64,000 nt of DNA, taken from positions 96,309-160,308 of the forward strand of contig CAISRB010000028.1 of NCBI GenBank assembly GCA_903887775.1, read 5' to 3'. Shown piece by piece: positions 15,974 through 24,952 of this stretch (positions are counted from its first letter, which is position 1; each line of letters begins with the position of its first letter). The position numbers and the translations under genes are program-made. The notes under the pieces are model-generated. The model was given only the letters and a program-made list of their open reading frames with translations, was not told the origin of the DNA and did not search any database. This DNA comes from an uncultured Bacteroidales bacterium. GTDB lineage: Bacteria; Bacteroidota; Bacteroidia; Bacteroidales; FEN-979.

Positions 15974-18037
15974 ATGAAAACTTTTTCTCTTTTAAAAACC
16001 AGAATTGAGTGGATTAAGATAATGGTGAGTTCCATAGTGGTATTGCTTGTACTGGCAGGATGCCACAAACAGGAGACCAATACCAATACCGGTACATCTA
16101 TTGATCAGTTAAAGATTGCATCAACTTTCAGCTGGGCGACCACAACCAATGTGAGTATTTCCATATCTGCGAAAGACAATCTGGATAACCCTATTCAAGG
16201 AGTAAGATTTACTTTATATACTGCTAATCCTGACTCGGGAGGCATTTATCTTGTGAGCGGAATTACCGGCACCGACGGAATCTGGAATTCGATAGCATCT
16301 TTACCGACAGCGATGAACAAGGTGACGGTTTTCAATAATTTCCTGGGGCTGATACGTCAGATGGAATTGCCTGTCACAGCCACAGGGGTTAGCGCCCAGT
16401 TCGGCGGAAAGTCACCGGCACCCATTGCCAGCAAATCTCTGGCTGCAGGAGCTGAACTTAAAAGCACGAACTCTGTGAAATGGGTATATATGAGTAATTA
16501 TGATTCACAGGGAGTACCGAAAAATCTCATGCCTGTAAACGATCCTGTTGACCAGACGCTAATGCATGATATCAATACTGCTCTTCCTGAATATAAAAAT
16601 GAGGTCGCGGCTCATCCTGAATGGTTTAGCGGCAATCCACCAAACAATATTGATATCCTGAGCACGAGCGATGTTTATATCACCTATATTACAGAAGGAG
16701 CCGGATGGATGAACAGCATGGGGTATTTTACATTTAGTACCAATAATCCGCCTGTTTCAGCAGCTGCGATCGATACCATACACGTCATATTCCCAAACGT
16801 CAGTAATACCGGCAGCGGTGGAGGACTTAATCCCGGCAACAAGATTTATTTAGGCAAATTCCCTGCCGGCAAATCTATAGGCTTTGCCTGCGTTCCTCAT
16901 GGATGGAATGGCAACTCAACCTATGTTGGCTCGGGAAGCGATGTATGGTACTCCATACCGGCTTTTAATACCACCGACCCCCTGATGCTGAAACATCTGC
17001 TCTTTTTCAAAGATCCTTCGCGCCAACAGATCCTTTTCACTATGGAGGATCAGGGTAAATACCAGGGAGCTGACCTGGATTGCAATGATAATGTCTTCTA
17101 CATATCTGTCAGCCCATCTATCCAATCTGTCAATACAGTAAATATGCCTTTGCTTGCAACCACAGTTATTGATGCAGACCATGACGGTGTTCCTGATGTT
17201 TCAGATGATTATCCTAACGATCCCACGAAGGCATTCAATAATTTCACCCCTTCGAAAACAGGTTATAGTTCCCTTGCTTTTGAAGACCTCTGGCCGGGGA
17301 AAGGAGATTATGACTTTAACGACGTTGTGGTATCCTATCGTTTTAACCAGATCACCAATGCCCAGAACCAGGTTGTTGAGGTGGATGCCACAATCATCCC
17401 TGAAGCTTCGGGTGCCACCTTGAGTAACGGTTTTGCATTCCAGCTTCCTTATACTCCCGATAAAGTGCAGAGTGTTACGGGTGCCAGCTTAAAACATAAT
17501 TACATCACCCTTTCTTCCAACAATACCGAAGCCGGTCAGTCAAAAGCAGTAGTCATTGTTTTTGACAATGCATTTGATCTGTTACCAATGCCCGGACTGG
17601 GAGTGGGTACCAACACTGAACCCAGCGCTCCCTATGTTACTCCCACCCCCCTGAATCTTATAATTACCTTATCCACTCCGATAGCACTAAGCCAGGCAGG
17701 GATCCCTCCGTATAATCCATTCATTATCGTGAACGGAAACCGTAACCGTGAGGTCCATCTTGCTGACCAGCCGCCGACTGACAAAGTAGACGGAAGCGAT
17801 TTCGGGTCAGTCGACGACAATAGCATTCCATCCCAGAACCGTTATTACAAGACAGCCAACAATCTACCCTGGGCTATAAATATTGCCGGTAAATTCAGCT
17901 ATCCTATCGAAAGGGCAGCTATCAATACCGCGTATTTAAAGTTTAGCGATTGGGCTCAGAGTTCAGGAGCTTCATATCCTGACTGGTACCAGGATGTGTC
18001 AGGATACCGTCAGGCTTCAGCAATTTACTCTCATTGA
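15974..18037 (+). CDS. LruC-domain lipoprotein
   Basis: This 687-residue lipoprotein (start at MKTFSLLKTRIEW, chosen because the promoter lies between it and the ATG at 15902) has the lipobox LLVLAGC with the lipidated Cys near residue 30. The N-terminal part (about 35-150) is beta-rich and probably Ig-like. A DUF4114-type stretch follows (about 240-380, NKIYLGKFPAGKSIGFACVPHGWNG and LLFFKDPSRQQILFTMEDQG). The LruC domain begins with a calcium-type loop (DADHDGVPDVSDDYPNDPTKAF) and LAFEDLWPGKGDYDFNDVVVSYRF. It should be a surface-exposed lipoprotein involved in binding or adhesion; the ligand is not known. Nothing nearby suggests a Sus-type cluster. Confidence 0.8.
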   Translation: MKTFSLLKTRIEWIKIMVSSIVVLLVLAGCHKQETNTNTGTSIDQLKIASTFSWATTTNVSISISAKDNLDNPIQGVRFTLYTANPDSGGIYLVSGITGTDGIWNSIASLPTAMNKVTVFNNFLGLIRQMELPVTATGVSAQFGGKSPAPIASKSLAAGAELKSTNSVKWVYMSNYDSQGVPKNLMPVNDPVDQTLMHDINTALPEYKNEVAAHPEWFSGNPPNNIDILSTSDVYITYITEGAGWMNSMGYFTFSTNNPPVSAAAIDTIHVIFPNVSNTGSGGGLNPGNKIYLGKFPAGKSIGFACVPHGWNGNSTYVGSGSDVWYSIPAFNTTDPLMLKHLLFFKDPSRQQILFTMEDQGKYQGADLDCNDNVFYISVSPSIQSVNTVNMPLLATTVIDADHDGVPDVSDDYPNDPTKAFNNFTPSKTGYSSLAFEDLWPGKGDYDFNDVVVSYRFNQITNAQNQVVEVDATIIPEASGATLSNGFAFQLPYTPDKVQSVTGASLKHNYITLSSNNTEAGQSKAVVIVFDNAFDLLPMPGLGVGTNTEPSAPYVTPTPLNLIITLSTPIALSQAGIPPYNPFIIVNGNRNREVHLADQPPTDKVDGSDFGSVDDNSIPSQNRYYKTANNLPWAINIAGKFSYPIERAAINTAYLKFSDWAQSSGASYPDWYQDVSGYRQASAIYSH

Positions 18038-18048
18038 TTGTAACCAAC

Positions 18049-18705
18049 TCAGATTAGCATTTCGGGGATATCCCCTTCAATGATAAGGTTGCCTTCAGTG
18101 GCATTAAGAATGTCTTCGACACTGACGCCGGGGGCACGTTCCAGGAGCTTGAAACCCTGAGGCGTGACATCCAGCACCGCCAGGTCGGAGACAATCTTTT
18201 TTACGACACCAACGCCTGTAAGCGGAAGCGTGCATTTTTTCAGAAGCTTCGATTCTCCCTGAGGGTTGGTATGCATCATGGCAACGATGATGTTGCGGGC
18301 TGAAGCAACAAGATCCATGGCACCTCCCATTCCCTTCACCAGTTTTCCGGGTATTTTCCAGCTGGCAATATCGCCGGTTTCCGAAACTTCAAAAGCTCCC
18401 AGGACAGTAAGGTCAATATGCCCTCCCCGTATCATTGCAAAGCTCATCGATGAATCGAAAAATGCCGCACCGGGTAAAGCCGTAATAGTCTGTTTCCCGG
18501 CATTGATCAGATCGGGATCTATTTCGTTTTTTGCGGGGAAAGGGCCAATCCCCAGAAGGCCGTTTTCGGATTGCAGGATGATCTGCATGCCCGGGGGGAC
18601 ATAATTCGCAACAAGGGTCGGGATTCCAATTCCGAGGTTCACGTAATACCCGTCGCGGAGTTCCTGTGCTATGCGTTTTGCTATTCCGTTCTTATCAAGT
18701 GCCAT
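18049..18705 (-). CDS. scoB: 3-oxoacid CoA-transferase subunit B
   Basis: This 218-residue protein is the beta subunit of the class I CoA-transferase that moves CoA from succinyl-CoA to acetoacetate or a similar 3-oxoacid. The catalytic Glu lies in the motif SENGLLGIGPFP (about residues 51-62). Flanking family motifs are RIAQELRDGYYVNLGIGIPTLVANYVPPGM near the N-terminus and GGAMDLVASARNIIVAMMHTN in the centre; the length is normal. The partner subunit A gene is 86 bp upstream on the same strand, with a spacer that contains short ATCGTAAATC-like repeats. Together they form a heterotetramer in ketone-body or fatty-acid use. Substrate cannot be decided from sequence alone. Confidence 0.9.
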   Translation of the reverse strand: MALDKNGIAKRIAQELRDGYYVNLGIGIPTLVANYVPPGMQIILQSENGLLGIGPFPAKNEIDPDLINAGKQTITALPGAAFFDSSMSFAMIRGGHIDLTVLGAFEVSETGDIASWKIPGKLVKGMGGAMDLVASARNIIVAMMHTNPQGESKLLKKCTLPLTGVGVVKKIVSDLAVLDVTPQGFKLLERAPGVSVEDILNATEGNLIIEGDIPEMLI

Positions 18706-18710
18706 ATGTT

Positions 18711-18753
18711 GATTTACGATTTTCGAAGGCAGATTTACAATTTCAGTTACGAT
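18711..18753. repeat. Short GATTTACGATT-type repeat in the scoA-scoB spacer
   Basis: GATTTACGATTTTCG at 18711-18725 is the near-exact reverse complement of CGAAATCGTAAATC found at 24916-24929, and GATTTACAATTTC follows at 18732-18744. The spacer between the two subunit genes is built mainly of these related units. Confidence 0.45.
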
Positions 18754-18791
18754 GTTACGGTTTATTGCTGAACTCCATAACGAATTATGGG

Positions 18792-19484
18792 TCAGTCCCT
18801 TGTTGTTGCGAACTCGATCCGTTTTTCATAATTCTGACCCTGGAATATCCTTTGGACAAATACTCCCGGGGTATGAATATGGTTAGGCTCAAGGGCACCA
18901 ACTGGTACAAGTTCCTCCACTTCTGCAATGGTGATCTTTCCTGCCATTGCCATCGCATGGTTGAAGTTGTTGGCCACATACCTGTATATGAGGTTGCCAT
19001 TCGTATCGCCTTTCCATGCCTTGACAATTGAGAAATCGGCTTTGAGCCACTGCTCTTCCAGGTACATTTTATCTCCAAATTGCCTAACCGGTTTGCCTTC
19101 AGCGACCTCGGTCCCGTAACCTGCCGGCACGTAAAATGCAGGAATTCCCGCCCCGCCTGCACGTATACGTTCAGCCAGGGTTCCCTGGGGGATGAGTTCG
19201 ACTTCGAGTTCCCTGCTGAGCAGCTGGCGTTCAAATTCTTTGTTCTCTCCAACATAAGAAGAAATCATTTTTTCAATCTGGTGCCTGCGCAGGAGCATGC
19301 CAAGACCGAAGCCATCAATACCCGCGTTGTTAGAGATACAGGTAAGGCCTGTGATATCCGTAGCGGCAAGAGCTGCGATACAGTTTTCGGGGATCCCGCA
19401 AAGGCCGAAACCACCCAGCATAAGAGTCATCTGGCTTTCAATTCCACGTATCGCTTCTATTGCATTTTGTACTACCTTGTTCAT
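18792..19484 (-). CDS. scoA: 3-oxoacid CoA-transferase subunit A
   Basis: This 230-residue protein is the alpha subunit of the CoA-transferase. The N-terminal glycine-rich CoA/nucleotide loop is MLGGFGLCGIPENCI (about 22-36), and the conserved SNNAGIDGFGLGMLL follows. The length is normal. It is transcribed ahead of scoB. A TAGATTTG -7 element (19503-19510 on the minus strand) lies 19 bp upstream. It acts in the cytosol in acetoacetate or short-chain 3-oxoacid activation. The gene pair stands alone, with no beta-oxidation gene adjacent. Confidence 0.9.
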   Translation of the reverse strand: MNKVVQNAIEAIRGIESQMTLMLGGFGLCGIPENCIAALAATDITGLTCISNNAGIDGFGLGMLLRRHQIEKMISSYVGENKEFERQLLSRELEVELIPQGTLAERIRAGGAGIPAFYVPAGYGTEVAEGKPVRQFGDKMYLEEQWLKADFSIVKAWKGDTNGNLIYRYVANNFNHAMAMAGKITIAEVEELVPVGALEPNHIHTPGVFVQRIFQGQNYEKRIEFATTRD

Positions 19485-19502
19485 AAGTTAAAGAATCTTT
19501 CA

Positions 19503-19510
19503 CAAATCTA
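19503..19510 (-). promoter_or_regulatory. -7 promoter element for scoA
   Basis: The plus strand reads CAAATCTA, i.e. TAGATTTG on the minus strand, a match to TAnnTTTG. The leader to the scoA ATG would be only about 12-20 bases. A -33 TTTG is not seen. Confidence 0.35.
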
Positions 19511-19551
19511 TAATAATTCTAAATAAAACTAAGAAAAGGAGGAAAAATATC

Positions 19552-19745
19552 CTGATTCCATATTTGAGGATATACTCATTATTTGAACACATTAAGCCGG
19601 AAAAACCTGAAAAACTTGAACAGGAGGCTGTTGATATCCCAAGAGTTAAAAAATGTTAAAACCCCTTGACAAATGGCTCCGGCTGGATTACATTTGTACC
19701 AGAACTAATCTGAAAAAAGAAAGAGAAACAGATTACAAAATGTAA
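19552..19745 (+). other. Intergenic stretch with possible small reading frames
   Basis: The 385-bp gap between scoA (19485) and the Gfo/Idh gene (19869) has no long gene. It holds one small frame from CTG 19552 to TAA 19659 (LFEHIKPEKPEKLEQEAVD-like, charged), 8 bases after a perfect AGGAGG at 19538-19543. A second is ATG 19653 to TAA 19745 (30 codons), overlapping the first. I regard them as possible remnants or leader peptides; neither has a family match I know. Confidence 0.2.
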
Positions 19746-19823
19746 GTTTTGTGCACATCGGGGGAGACCTTGATGCGGTTCAGAGAGCCCACGGCTCAAT
19801 AAAAAGATCCGTTAAACGGATAA

Positions 19824-19860
19824 AAGCAAGAATGCTTGAACGCCCCCCTGCGGGGCGTTC
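19824..19860. terminator. Hairpins after the Gfo/Idh gene
   Basis: GAACGCCCC at 19838-19846 pairs exactly with GGGGCGTTC at 19852-19860 (5-base loop). On the minus strand it is followed by a second hairpin, AAGCA/TGCTT at 19824-19837, and then a short T-rich run. The pair sits 9 bp beyond the stop of the Gfo/Idh gene and probably ends its transcript. Two further weak hairpins lie at 19786-19798 (GAGCC/GGCTC) and 19806-19820. Confidence 0.55.
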
Positions 19861-19869
19861 GTATTTTCA

Positions 19870-21282
19870 TTACATCCTTACCTGTATGATCTGTTGGGTA
19901 GCACGGCTTTTCTCGGCGGCAAATCCCATCACATGACTTTCTATTGACTGGTCGATGGTTGAAGTCAGGTATTTAGGGTCCTGGTTTGAAACTGAAAGTA
20001 TGAAATCCCGCATCAGGCTCCAGTCCCCTCCTCCATGCCCGCTGTTTTTGAGCTGGTCGAGGTCTTCGGCTCTTGGGACGAGTTTCACCGATTTGCCGGT
20101 GCGGAAATCGGTCAGGTTCAGTTCTTCCATATCTCCCACCATATCTCCCATCGCTCCCATTACCCTGGTTCTTCTGCCACCGTAAGAAGTAAACGCTTCC
20201 ATCGAGAAGTTTGCAGTAATATTGCCGTCGAACCTCATCGAAGTGATGTAATGGTCGGGCTGGTCATTATCCATATCGTAGACACATCGGCCGTAATTCG
20301 TGGTGCGGAGATATTCGATGACGGCAGCCTGCTGCTTGTCTTTATCATCGGGAAGGTCAAAAACATAAGTCCAGTCCCTGGATCCCCCGTAAACCTTAAG
20401 GGCAGAGTAAGGGCATCCTGCCTCCGCTGCACAGCCGTCCATGCAACGACTGGTGCTTCCTGCCGGAGCGTTCTCTTTTCTGAACCATTTGAGGTCACCC
20501 ATGGCTACAATGTCTTTACAGGGTTTGCCTATCATCCAGCGAAGGATATCCAGGTCATGGCAGGACTTGGCAAGGATTATAGGCGTGGTTTCCTTTGAAT
20601 TATGCCAGTTGCCCCGAACATAGGAATGTGACATATGGATATGGTAAATGGGTTCCATATGCTGAAAACTGATCAGTTCACCTATCGCGCCATCGGCAAT
20701 AAGTTGTTTCATCTTGATGAAATAGGGTGTATAACGCAGAACGTGGCATATCGCGACTATCCTTCCCGTGTTCTTCACTTTGGCAAGTATGTCGCGGCAT
20801 TCCTGTTCAGTCTGGGCCATTGGCTTTTCAAGCAACACATCATAACCCATCTCCAGAGCCGTCATACAAGGTACATAATGCAGGTTATCCGGCATCGTGA
20901 TGATGACGGCATCGGCGAATTTTGGTCTTTTGAAAACATCCTCCCAGGTCTTAAACCTGTTTTCTTCAGGGATATGATGGATTTTGGTATACCTTTCATT
21001 CCTGATAGGGATGGGTTCAGCAACGCCTATTATCCTGATCTGCCCGGGAAAATTAGCAGCGTAACCACCATAAACATTGCCCCTGTTCCCTGCGCCGCAG
21101 GTGATGGCCGTGATGGGTCTCCCCAGCGGATTGTCGATAGGCTTGAAAACCTCGTCAAGTCCGAGGGAATATTCAACTTTATTATCAGAGACCTGGGAAA
21201 ATCCCTGTACGCCGATGGCAGCGCCTCCGATCGTCAACCCGAGGGTCTTCAAAGCTTCACGGCGGGTAAGATTCTTTGACAT
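19870..21282 (-). CDS. Gfo/Idh/MocA oxidoreductase with Tat-like signal
   Basis: This 470-residue protein begins with a twin-arginine-like signal (TRREALKTLGLTIGGAAIG), which suggests export of the folded, cofactor-bound enzyme. The Rossmann motif ITAITCGAGNRGNVYGGYAA (about 57-76) binds NAD(P), followed by the family's EKPMAQT motif (about 152-158) with its catalytic Lys, and HDLDILRWMIGKPC. A later Cys-rich stretch (SRCMDGCAAEAGCPY) is present in some family members. These exported forms include GH109-type glycosidases and sugar-processing oxidoreductases, so both redox and NAD-dependent glycoside hydrolysis are possible. It is divergent from the T9SS gene at 21377, with a spacer of 94 bp. 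Confidence 0.75.
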   Translation of the reverse strand: MSKNLTRREALKTLGLTIGGAAIGVQGFSQVSDNKVEYSLGLDEVFKPIDNPLGRPITAITCGAGNRGNVYGGYAANFPGQIRIIGVAEPIPIRNERYTKIHHIPEENRFKTWEDVFKRPKFADAVIITMPDNLHYVPCMTALEMGYDVLLEKPMAQTEQECRDILAKVKNTGRIVAICHVLRYTPYFIKMKQLIADGAIGELISFQHMEPIYHIHMSHSYVRGNWHNSKETTPIILAKSCHDLDILRWMIGKPCKDIVAMGDLKWFRKENAPAGSTSRCMDGCAAEAGCPYSALKVYGGSRDWTYVFDLPDDKDKQQAAVIEYLRTTNYGRCVYDMDNDQPDHYITSMRFDGNITANFSMEAFTSYGGRRTRVMGAMGDMVGDMEELNLTDFRTGKSVKLVPRAEDLDQLKNSGHGGGDWSLMRDFILSVSNQDPKYLTSTIDQSIESHVMGFAAEKSRATQQIIQVRM

Positions 21283-21376
21283 AGCAGCAGTTTTTTGTAC
21301 TGTAAAGATAAAAGTATTTTTTCAGGGTTCGGTGGGTCCTGTATTTTTTGTACTTTAACATTTTAAAACCATATTT

Positions 21377-22813
21377 ATGTGCCGGCGGATGACATTATTA
21401 CTGCTGTTTCTGCCTTTAGGCCTGTTCTCCCAGAACTGGAGGAATATCTGTTCGGCAGGAAAGACATTTTATGTTGATACAGCATTTTCGATGGCCGCTT
21501 TCCGCCTGGACTCGGTGCAGGTACAAAGCAATGGCGATACCATATATTATTCATACCTCACCCTAAGGGGGGCAAATGCAGTTTGTCTCGACAGTCTGTA
21601 TGGCTCTGTTCTCGGCAATAAGGTGATAGGCAAAGCCGGCGGCCTTTTCTGTTTTTTCAACGCATCCGGCGATTCGCTCTGGATCAATACAACAGCTGAA
21701 TTGAATGATTCCTGGGAGTTCTTACATCCGCAGTCAGGAAATATAATTACAGCCAGGGTGATTGATATAAAGCCCGACACCATCATGGGGGTTATTGATT
21801 CGGTCAGGTTCATTTCGCTCAGGGATAATCATCAAACGGTCGACGCAGTGATCAAACTTTCAAAGCATTACGGATTAACACAAATCCCCGATCTGTACTA
21901 TGTTCCGGCAATCACAGGATATTTCACCCTGGCAGGCAAATCCGCAGCCGGGATAGGATTTCAGCAGTGTATGCGTGCTCAGGGAATCTACGATTTTTCA
22001 GTCGGCGATGAATTCCATTATTATCACACAAAAGATATAGCATATCCACGTCATTTTGATACCACTGAAATCCGTAAAGTGCTTGCCGTATCCTGGTCTG
22101 CCGACTCAGGCAGTGTAATATACAAATTCAGACGCTGCATGCATGTTCAGCATGTATGGGAATACCCTGTCGACACGATTTACGCAGATACTGTTGACTG
22201 GAAGTACAACTTTTCTGCTACATGGAACAATACTTATCTGGTCAGCTTACCAGGGGAGAAAGACGGGGTTTGGGCTCATGACTTTATCTATCATCAGTAT
22301 AACCAGCGCAGCACTTCTTATTCCAGATATGGCCAATACTGGTATTATACTTCCGACAGCTGCTGGAAATCGGGAGGCGGAGGAGGGGTTTTGGTTGCTG
22401 GGAATAGTTATTTTGCACCAGGACTTGGCATGACCGGGCTGACATCGGAGGGTCATTCCACCGGGGAATGGCTGGAGCTGAAATACTACAGTAAAGGAAG
22501 TGAAAGCTGGGGCAGCCCGGTGGATGTAGAATGTGCAGGTACGGGGATTGAAGAGAACCTGCCAGGCTTGAATGTTCAGGTAAGCCCAAACCCTGCCGCT
22601 GACGGGTTTTCTGTTTCAATTCCCGGGATAAACGAGGGCGAAAGATTTACTTATTCCGTCAGGGATCTGCTTGGCCGCAGATTCCTCAGCGGCAGTTTTT
22701 CAGGCAGAAGCTGTTTTATAAACGGGTCAGGGATGCCTTCCGGACTTTATATCCTTATGCTTAACGACAGCAGGGGAAGATCGTTCCCGGCAGTGAAGGT
22801 CTTACTTAAATAG
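21377..22813 (+). CDS. Secreted protein with T9SS type A sorting domain
   Basis: This 478-residue protein has a signal peptide (about 1-18, TLLLLFLPLGLFSQ) and ends with a T9SS type A sorting domain (about 395-478: LNVQVSPNPAADGFSVSIPG through GLYILMLND and VKVLLK). The central region is beta-rich and resembles Bacteroidota surface proteins with repeated short motifs (CLDSLYGSVLGNKVIG, SVIYKFRRCMHVQHVWEYP), but no enzyme family is recognised. The signature places it on the cell surface or in the medium through the Por system. It lies 5 bp upstream of the Old Yellow Enzyme gene on the same strand; whether that is an operon is not clear. Confidence 0.75.
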   Translation: MCRRMTLLLLFLPLGLFSQNWRNICSAGKTFYVDTAFSMAAFRLDSVQVQSNGDTIYYSYLTLRGANAVCLDSLYGSVLGNKVIGKAGGLFCFFNASGDSLWINTTAELNDSWEFLHPQSGNIITARVIDIKPDTIMGVIDSVRFISLRDNHQTVDAVIKLSKHYGLTQIPDLYYVPAITGYFTLAGKSAAGIGFQQCMRAQGIYDFSVGDEFHYYHTKDIAYPRHFDTTEIRKVLAVSWSADSGSVIYKFRRCMHVQHVWEYPVDTIYADTVDWKYNFSATWNNTYLVSLPGEKDGVWAHDFIYHQYNQRSTSYSRYGQYWYYTSDSCWKSGGGGGVLVAGNSYFAPGLGMTGLTSEGHSTGEWLELKYYSKGSESWGSPVDVECAGTGIEENLPGLNVQVSPNPAADGFSVSIPGINEGERFTYSVRDLLGRRFLSGSFSGRSCFINGSGMPSGLYILMLNDSRGRSFPAVKVLLK

Positions 22814-22818
22814 TTTGT

Positions 22819-23886
22819 ATGAGTTTGCTTTTCAGTAAAATCAATATCAGGGGAATTGAAATAAAGAACCGTATCATCGTTTCTCCCATGTGCCAGTATT
22901 CTGCCACTGACGGGTTTGCCAACGAATGGCACCTGGTGCACCTGGGCAGCAGGGCAGTGGGAGGCGCAGGAATTATCATAGCCGAAGCAACAGCTGTTTG
23001 TCCCGAAGGCAGGATCTCGATCAATGATCTTGGCCTGTGGAAGGACGATCATATTCCCTGCCTGAAGACCATCACAGCTTTTATCCGGAGCCAGGGATCT
23101 GTACCCGGTGTTCAGCTTGGGCATGCAGGGCGAAAGGCAAGCCATGCGGCCCCCTGGATGGGGGAACGCCTGCTTGGCCCGGAAGAAGGAGGCTGGCAAA
23201 CCTATGCACCCAGCGCCCTTGCCTTTACAGCAGATAATGCCATGCCTTTGGCACTTACGGCTGAAGGCATCGTGAAGGTGAAAAACGACTTCATCACGGC
23301 AGCAAAAAGGGCAGTACAGGCCGGGTACCAGGTTTTGGAGTTACATGCTGCACATGGTTATCTCCTGCACCAGTTTCTTTCACCGGCAAGTAATCACAGG
23401 CCAGACGAGTATGGAGGATCTTTCGAAAACCGCATACGTTTGCTCCTCGAAATCGTAGCAGGGGTAAGGCAGAATATTCCGGAAAGCTGTCTGTTATTTG
23501 TGCGTATCTCTGCAACAGATTGGGTTGACGGAGGGTGGAGCCTCGAGGAATCCGTTGCCCTTGCAAAGATCCTGAAAGAGCTTGGAGTCGATCTTATAGA
23601 TTGTTCGAGCGGAGGTAATGTCGCAGGGGTGAAAATCACCCTGGAACCCGGCTACCAGGTGAGGTTTGCCGAAACCATAAAGAAAGAAAGCGGTATACTC
23701 ACCGGGGCGGTTGGACTTATCACCACGGCAGCCCTGGCAGAAGAAATTCTGGCAAACGGCAGGGCCGACATGATCCTTATGGGCCGGGAATTCCTGCGCG
23801 ATCCCTATTTTGCAATGCATGCGGCATCAGAGTTGGGCGCTGAGCATGCATGGCCAAACCAGTACCTGAGGGCAAAAAAGAAGTAG
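22819..23886 (+). CDS. Old Yellow Enzyme, NADPH dehydrogenase (NamA/YqjM-like)
   Basis: This 355-residue TIM-barrel flavoprotein carries the YqjM-type signature: KNRIIVSPMCQYSATDGFANEWHLVHLG near the N-terminus, with the Cys26-like residue that tunes the FMN in this class. QLGHAGRKAS follows, then the catalytic-site ELHAAHGYLLHQFLSP and NHRPDEYGGSFENR, and a final phosphate-binding GRADMILMGREFLRDP. It reduces alpha,beta-unsaturated carbonyls or nitro compounds with NADPH. There is no signal peptide, so it is cytosolic. It starts 5 bp after the T9SS gene, which has no obvious link to its activity. Confidence 0.9.
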   Translation: MSLLFSKINIRGIEIKNRIIVSPMCQYSATDGFANEWHLVHLGSRAVGGAGIIIAEATAVCPEGRISINDLGLWKDDHIPCLKTITAFIRSQGSVPGVQLGHAGRKASHAAPWMGERLLGPEEGGWQTYAPSALAFTADNAMPLALTAEGIVKVKNDFITAAKRAVQAGYQVLELHAAHGYLLHQFLSPASNHRPDEYGGSFENRIRLLLEIVAGVRQNIPESCLLFVRISATDWVDGGWSLEESVALAKILKELGVDLIDCSSGGNVAGVKITLEPGYQVRFAETIKKESGILTGAVGLITTAALAEEILANGRADMILMGREFLRDPYFAMHAASELGAEHAWPNQYLRAKKK

Positions 23887-23968
23887 CTTACGCTCGCAAC
23901 TTCACACCGTCGCTAAGGGGTTGATTTATGTTGGTAAATTTTATAAATTGCGCTATAAAATCTCCATT

Positions 23969-24775
23969 ATGCAAAGATTTACTGTTTACTCCTGCATTCT
24001 GATCACCTCCCTGATCCTGGTTTCAGCCTGCAAAAAGAGCGACAATATCACTTATATCCCTGCCGGTCCTGATATGGCAGCTCTGAAAAAACAATATAAC
24101 CTGGCGGTGATGGATGCAAAGTATGCCGAACCCTGGGAGATATACAGGAGCCTGATCGCGATCAATTATTATGCCGACAGCAGTGCCGGCCAGGGAAATC
24201 TTGTATGGTCGATGGATTCAGTGGGAAAGCCGCGCCTGCTGGTGATTTCCTGGATGAAGCAATCCTCGACTACATTCTGGCCTGTTGGAAAAACCATTAA
24301 AACCAGTAATGTTTTAGCATATATGTCATGGATCACGAGCTGCCCCGAGATGCTTGATTTTTTGAAGAAGAATCCATTCACCGACAGTTCGGCCCTGCAC
24401 CTTAGGATTGCACAGGTCCTGGGAATGCCTCCCGACACTAAGAATAATTTCTTTGTCGAATACTGGGTTTACCCCGAAAACCTGTTCCGTCCCACACCTG
24501 ACCCTGAAATAACCGACCACGAAGCAGAACTTTATTTCCCTTCCTGGGTAAGCCAGTCTTACCGCGACTGGTTCAATAACGAGATCAAAAACAAATACGA
24601 TACCACTACAACTTCAGCTTTTCCATGGACAAGGTTAGGTTATACCTATGACTGGGCTACCCCCCTGCATCCAATCGGGTTTAGCGAATTCGTTGTCGAT
24701 ACCTCATCCACGGTGACTATAAAAGCTGTGTATTCTTCCTGGCAGTATTACCAGCTGAGCCTGACGAAGAAGTAG
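23969..24775 (+). CDS. Lipoprotein, unknown
   Basis: I chose the ATG of MQRFTVYSCILITSLILVSACKKS, since it starts a normal lipoprotein signal; the open frame runs 16 codons further upstream without a signal peptide. The lipobox is VSAC with Cys21, followed by acidic and polar residues. The mature domain is about 245 residues with no transmembrane segment; motifs such as YAEPWEIYRSLIAINYYADSS and PWTRLGYTYDW point to a conserved Bacteroidota family of unknown function. It ends directly at the start of the 7-bp tandem array. Confidence 0.55.
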   Translation: MQRFTVYSCILITSLILVSACKKSDNITYIPAGPDMAALKKQYNLAVMDAKYAEPWEIYRSLIAINYYADSSAGQGNLVWSMDSVGKPRLLVISWMKQSSTTFWPVGKTIKTSNVLAYMSWITSCPEMLDFLKKNPFTDSSALHLRIAQVLGMPPDTKNNFFVEYWVYPENLFRPTPDPEITDHEAELYFPSWVSQSYRDWFNNEIKNKYDTTTTSAFPWTRLGYTYDWATPLHPIGFSEFVVDTSSTVTIKAVYSSWQYYQLSLTKK

Positions 24776-24920
24776 CGAAAGGCGAAAGGCGAAAAGCGAA
24801 AGGCGAAAAGCGAAAGGCGAAAGGCGAAAGGCGAAAAGCGAAAGGCGAAAGGCGAAAAGCGAAAAGCGAAAGGCGAAAGGCGAAAGGCGAAAAGCGAAAG
24901 GCGAAAGGCGAAAAGCGAAA
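24775..24920. repeat. Tandem array of 7-bp GCGAAAR units
   Basis: Twenty full units of GCGAAAG or GCGAAAA plus a 6-base remnant fill 146 bases between the lipoprotein stop and the carboxyltransferase gene. Unit variants alternate without order. It has no spacer and hence is not a CRISPR. The antisense frames FAFRLSP (7 aa per 21 bp) are artefacts of the 7-bp period. It is followed by the TCGTAAATC repeats at 24921-24948. Confidence 0.9.
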
Positions 24921-24952
24921 TCGTAAATCGTCAATAGTCAATCGTAAATCCC

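Noticed and set aside
19740..19870. Structured RNA such as tmRNA or 6S
   Set aside because: The hairpins do not fit a tmRNA acceptor or T-arm nor the 6S bulge; terminator use explains the strongest one.
20035..20598. 187-codon frame opposite the Gfo/Idh oxidoreductase
   Set aside because: Shadow of a gene with clear Rossmann and EKP motifs.
24775..24920. Array that could be taken for a CRISPR
   Set aside because: Units are 7 bp, contiguous and without spacers, and no cas gene is near.
24704..24941. Antisense frames of FAFRLSP repeats
   Set aside because: A 7-bp array without stops gives a 7-residue repeat in each frame; no sign of coding selection.
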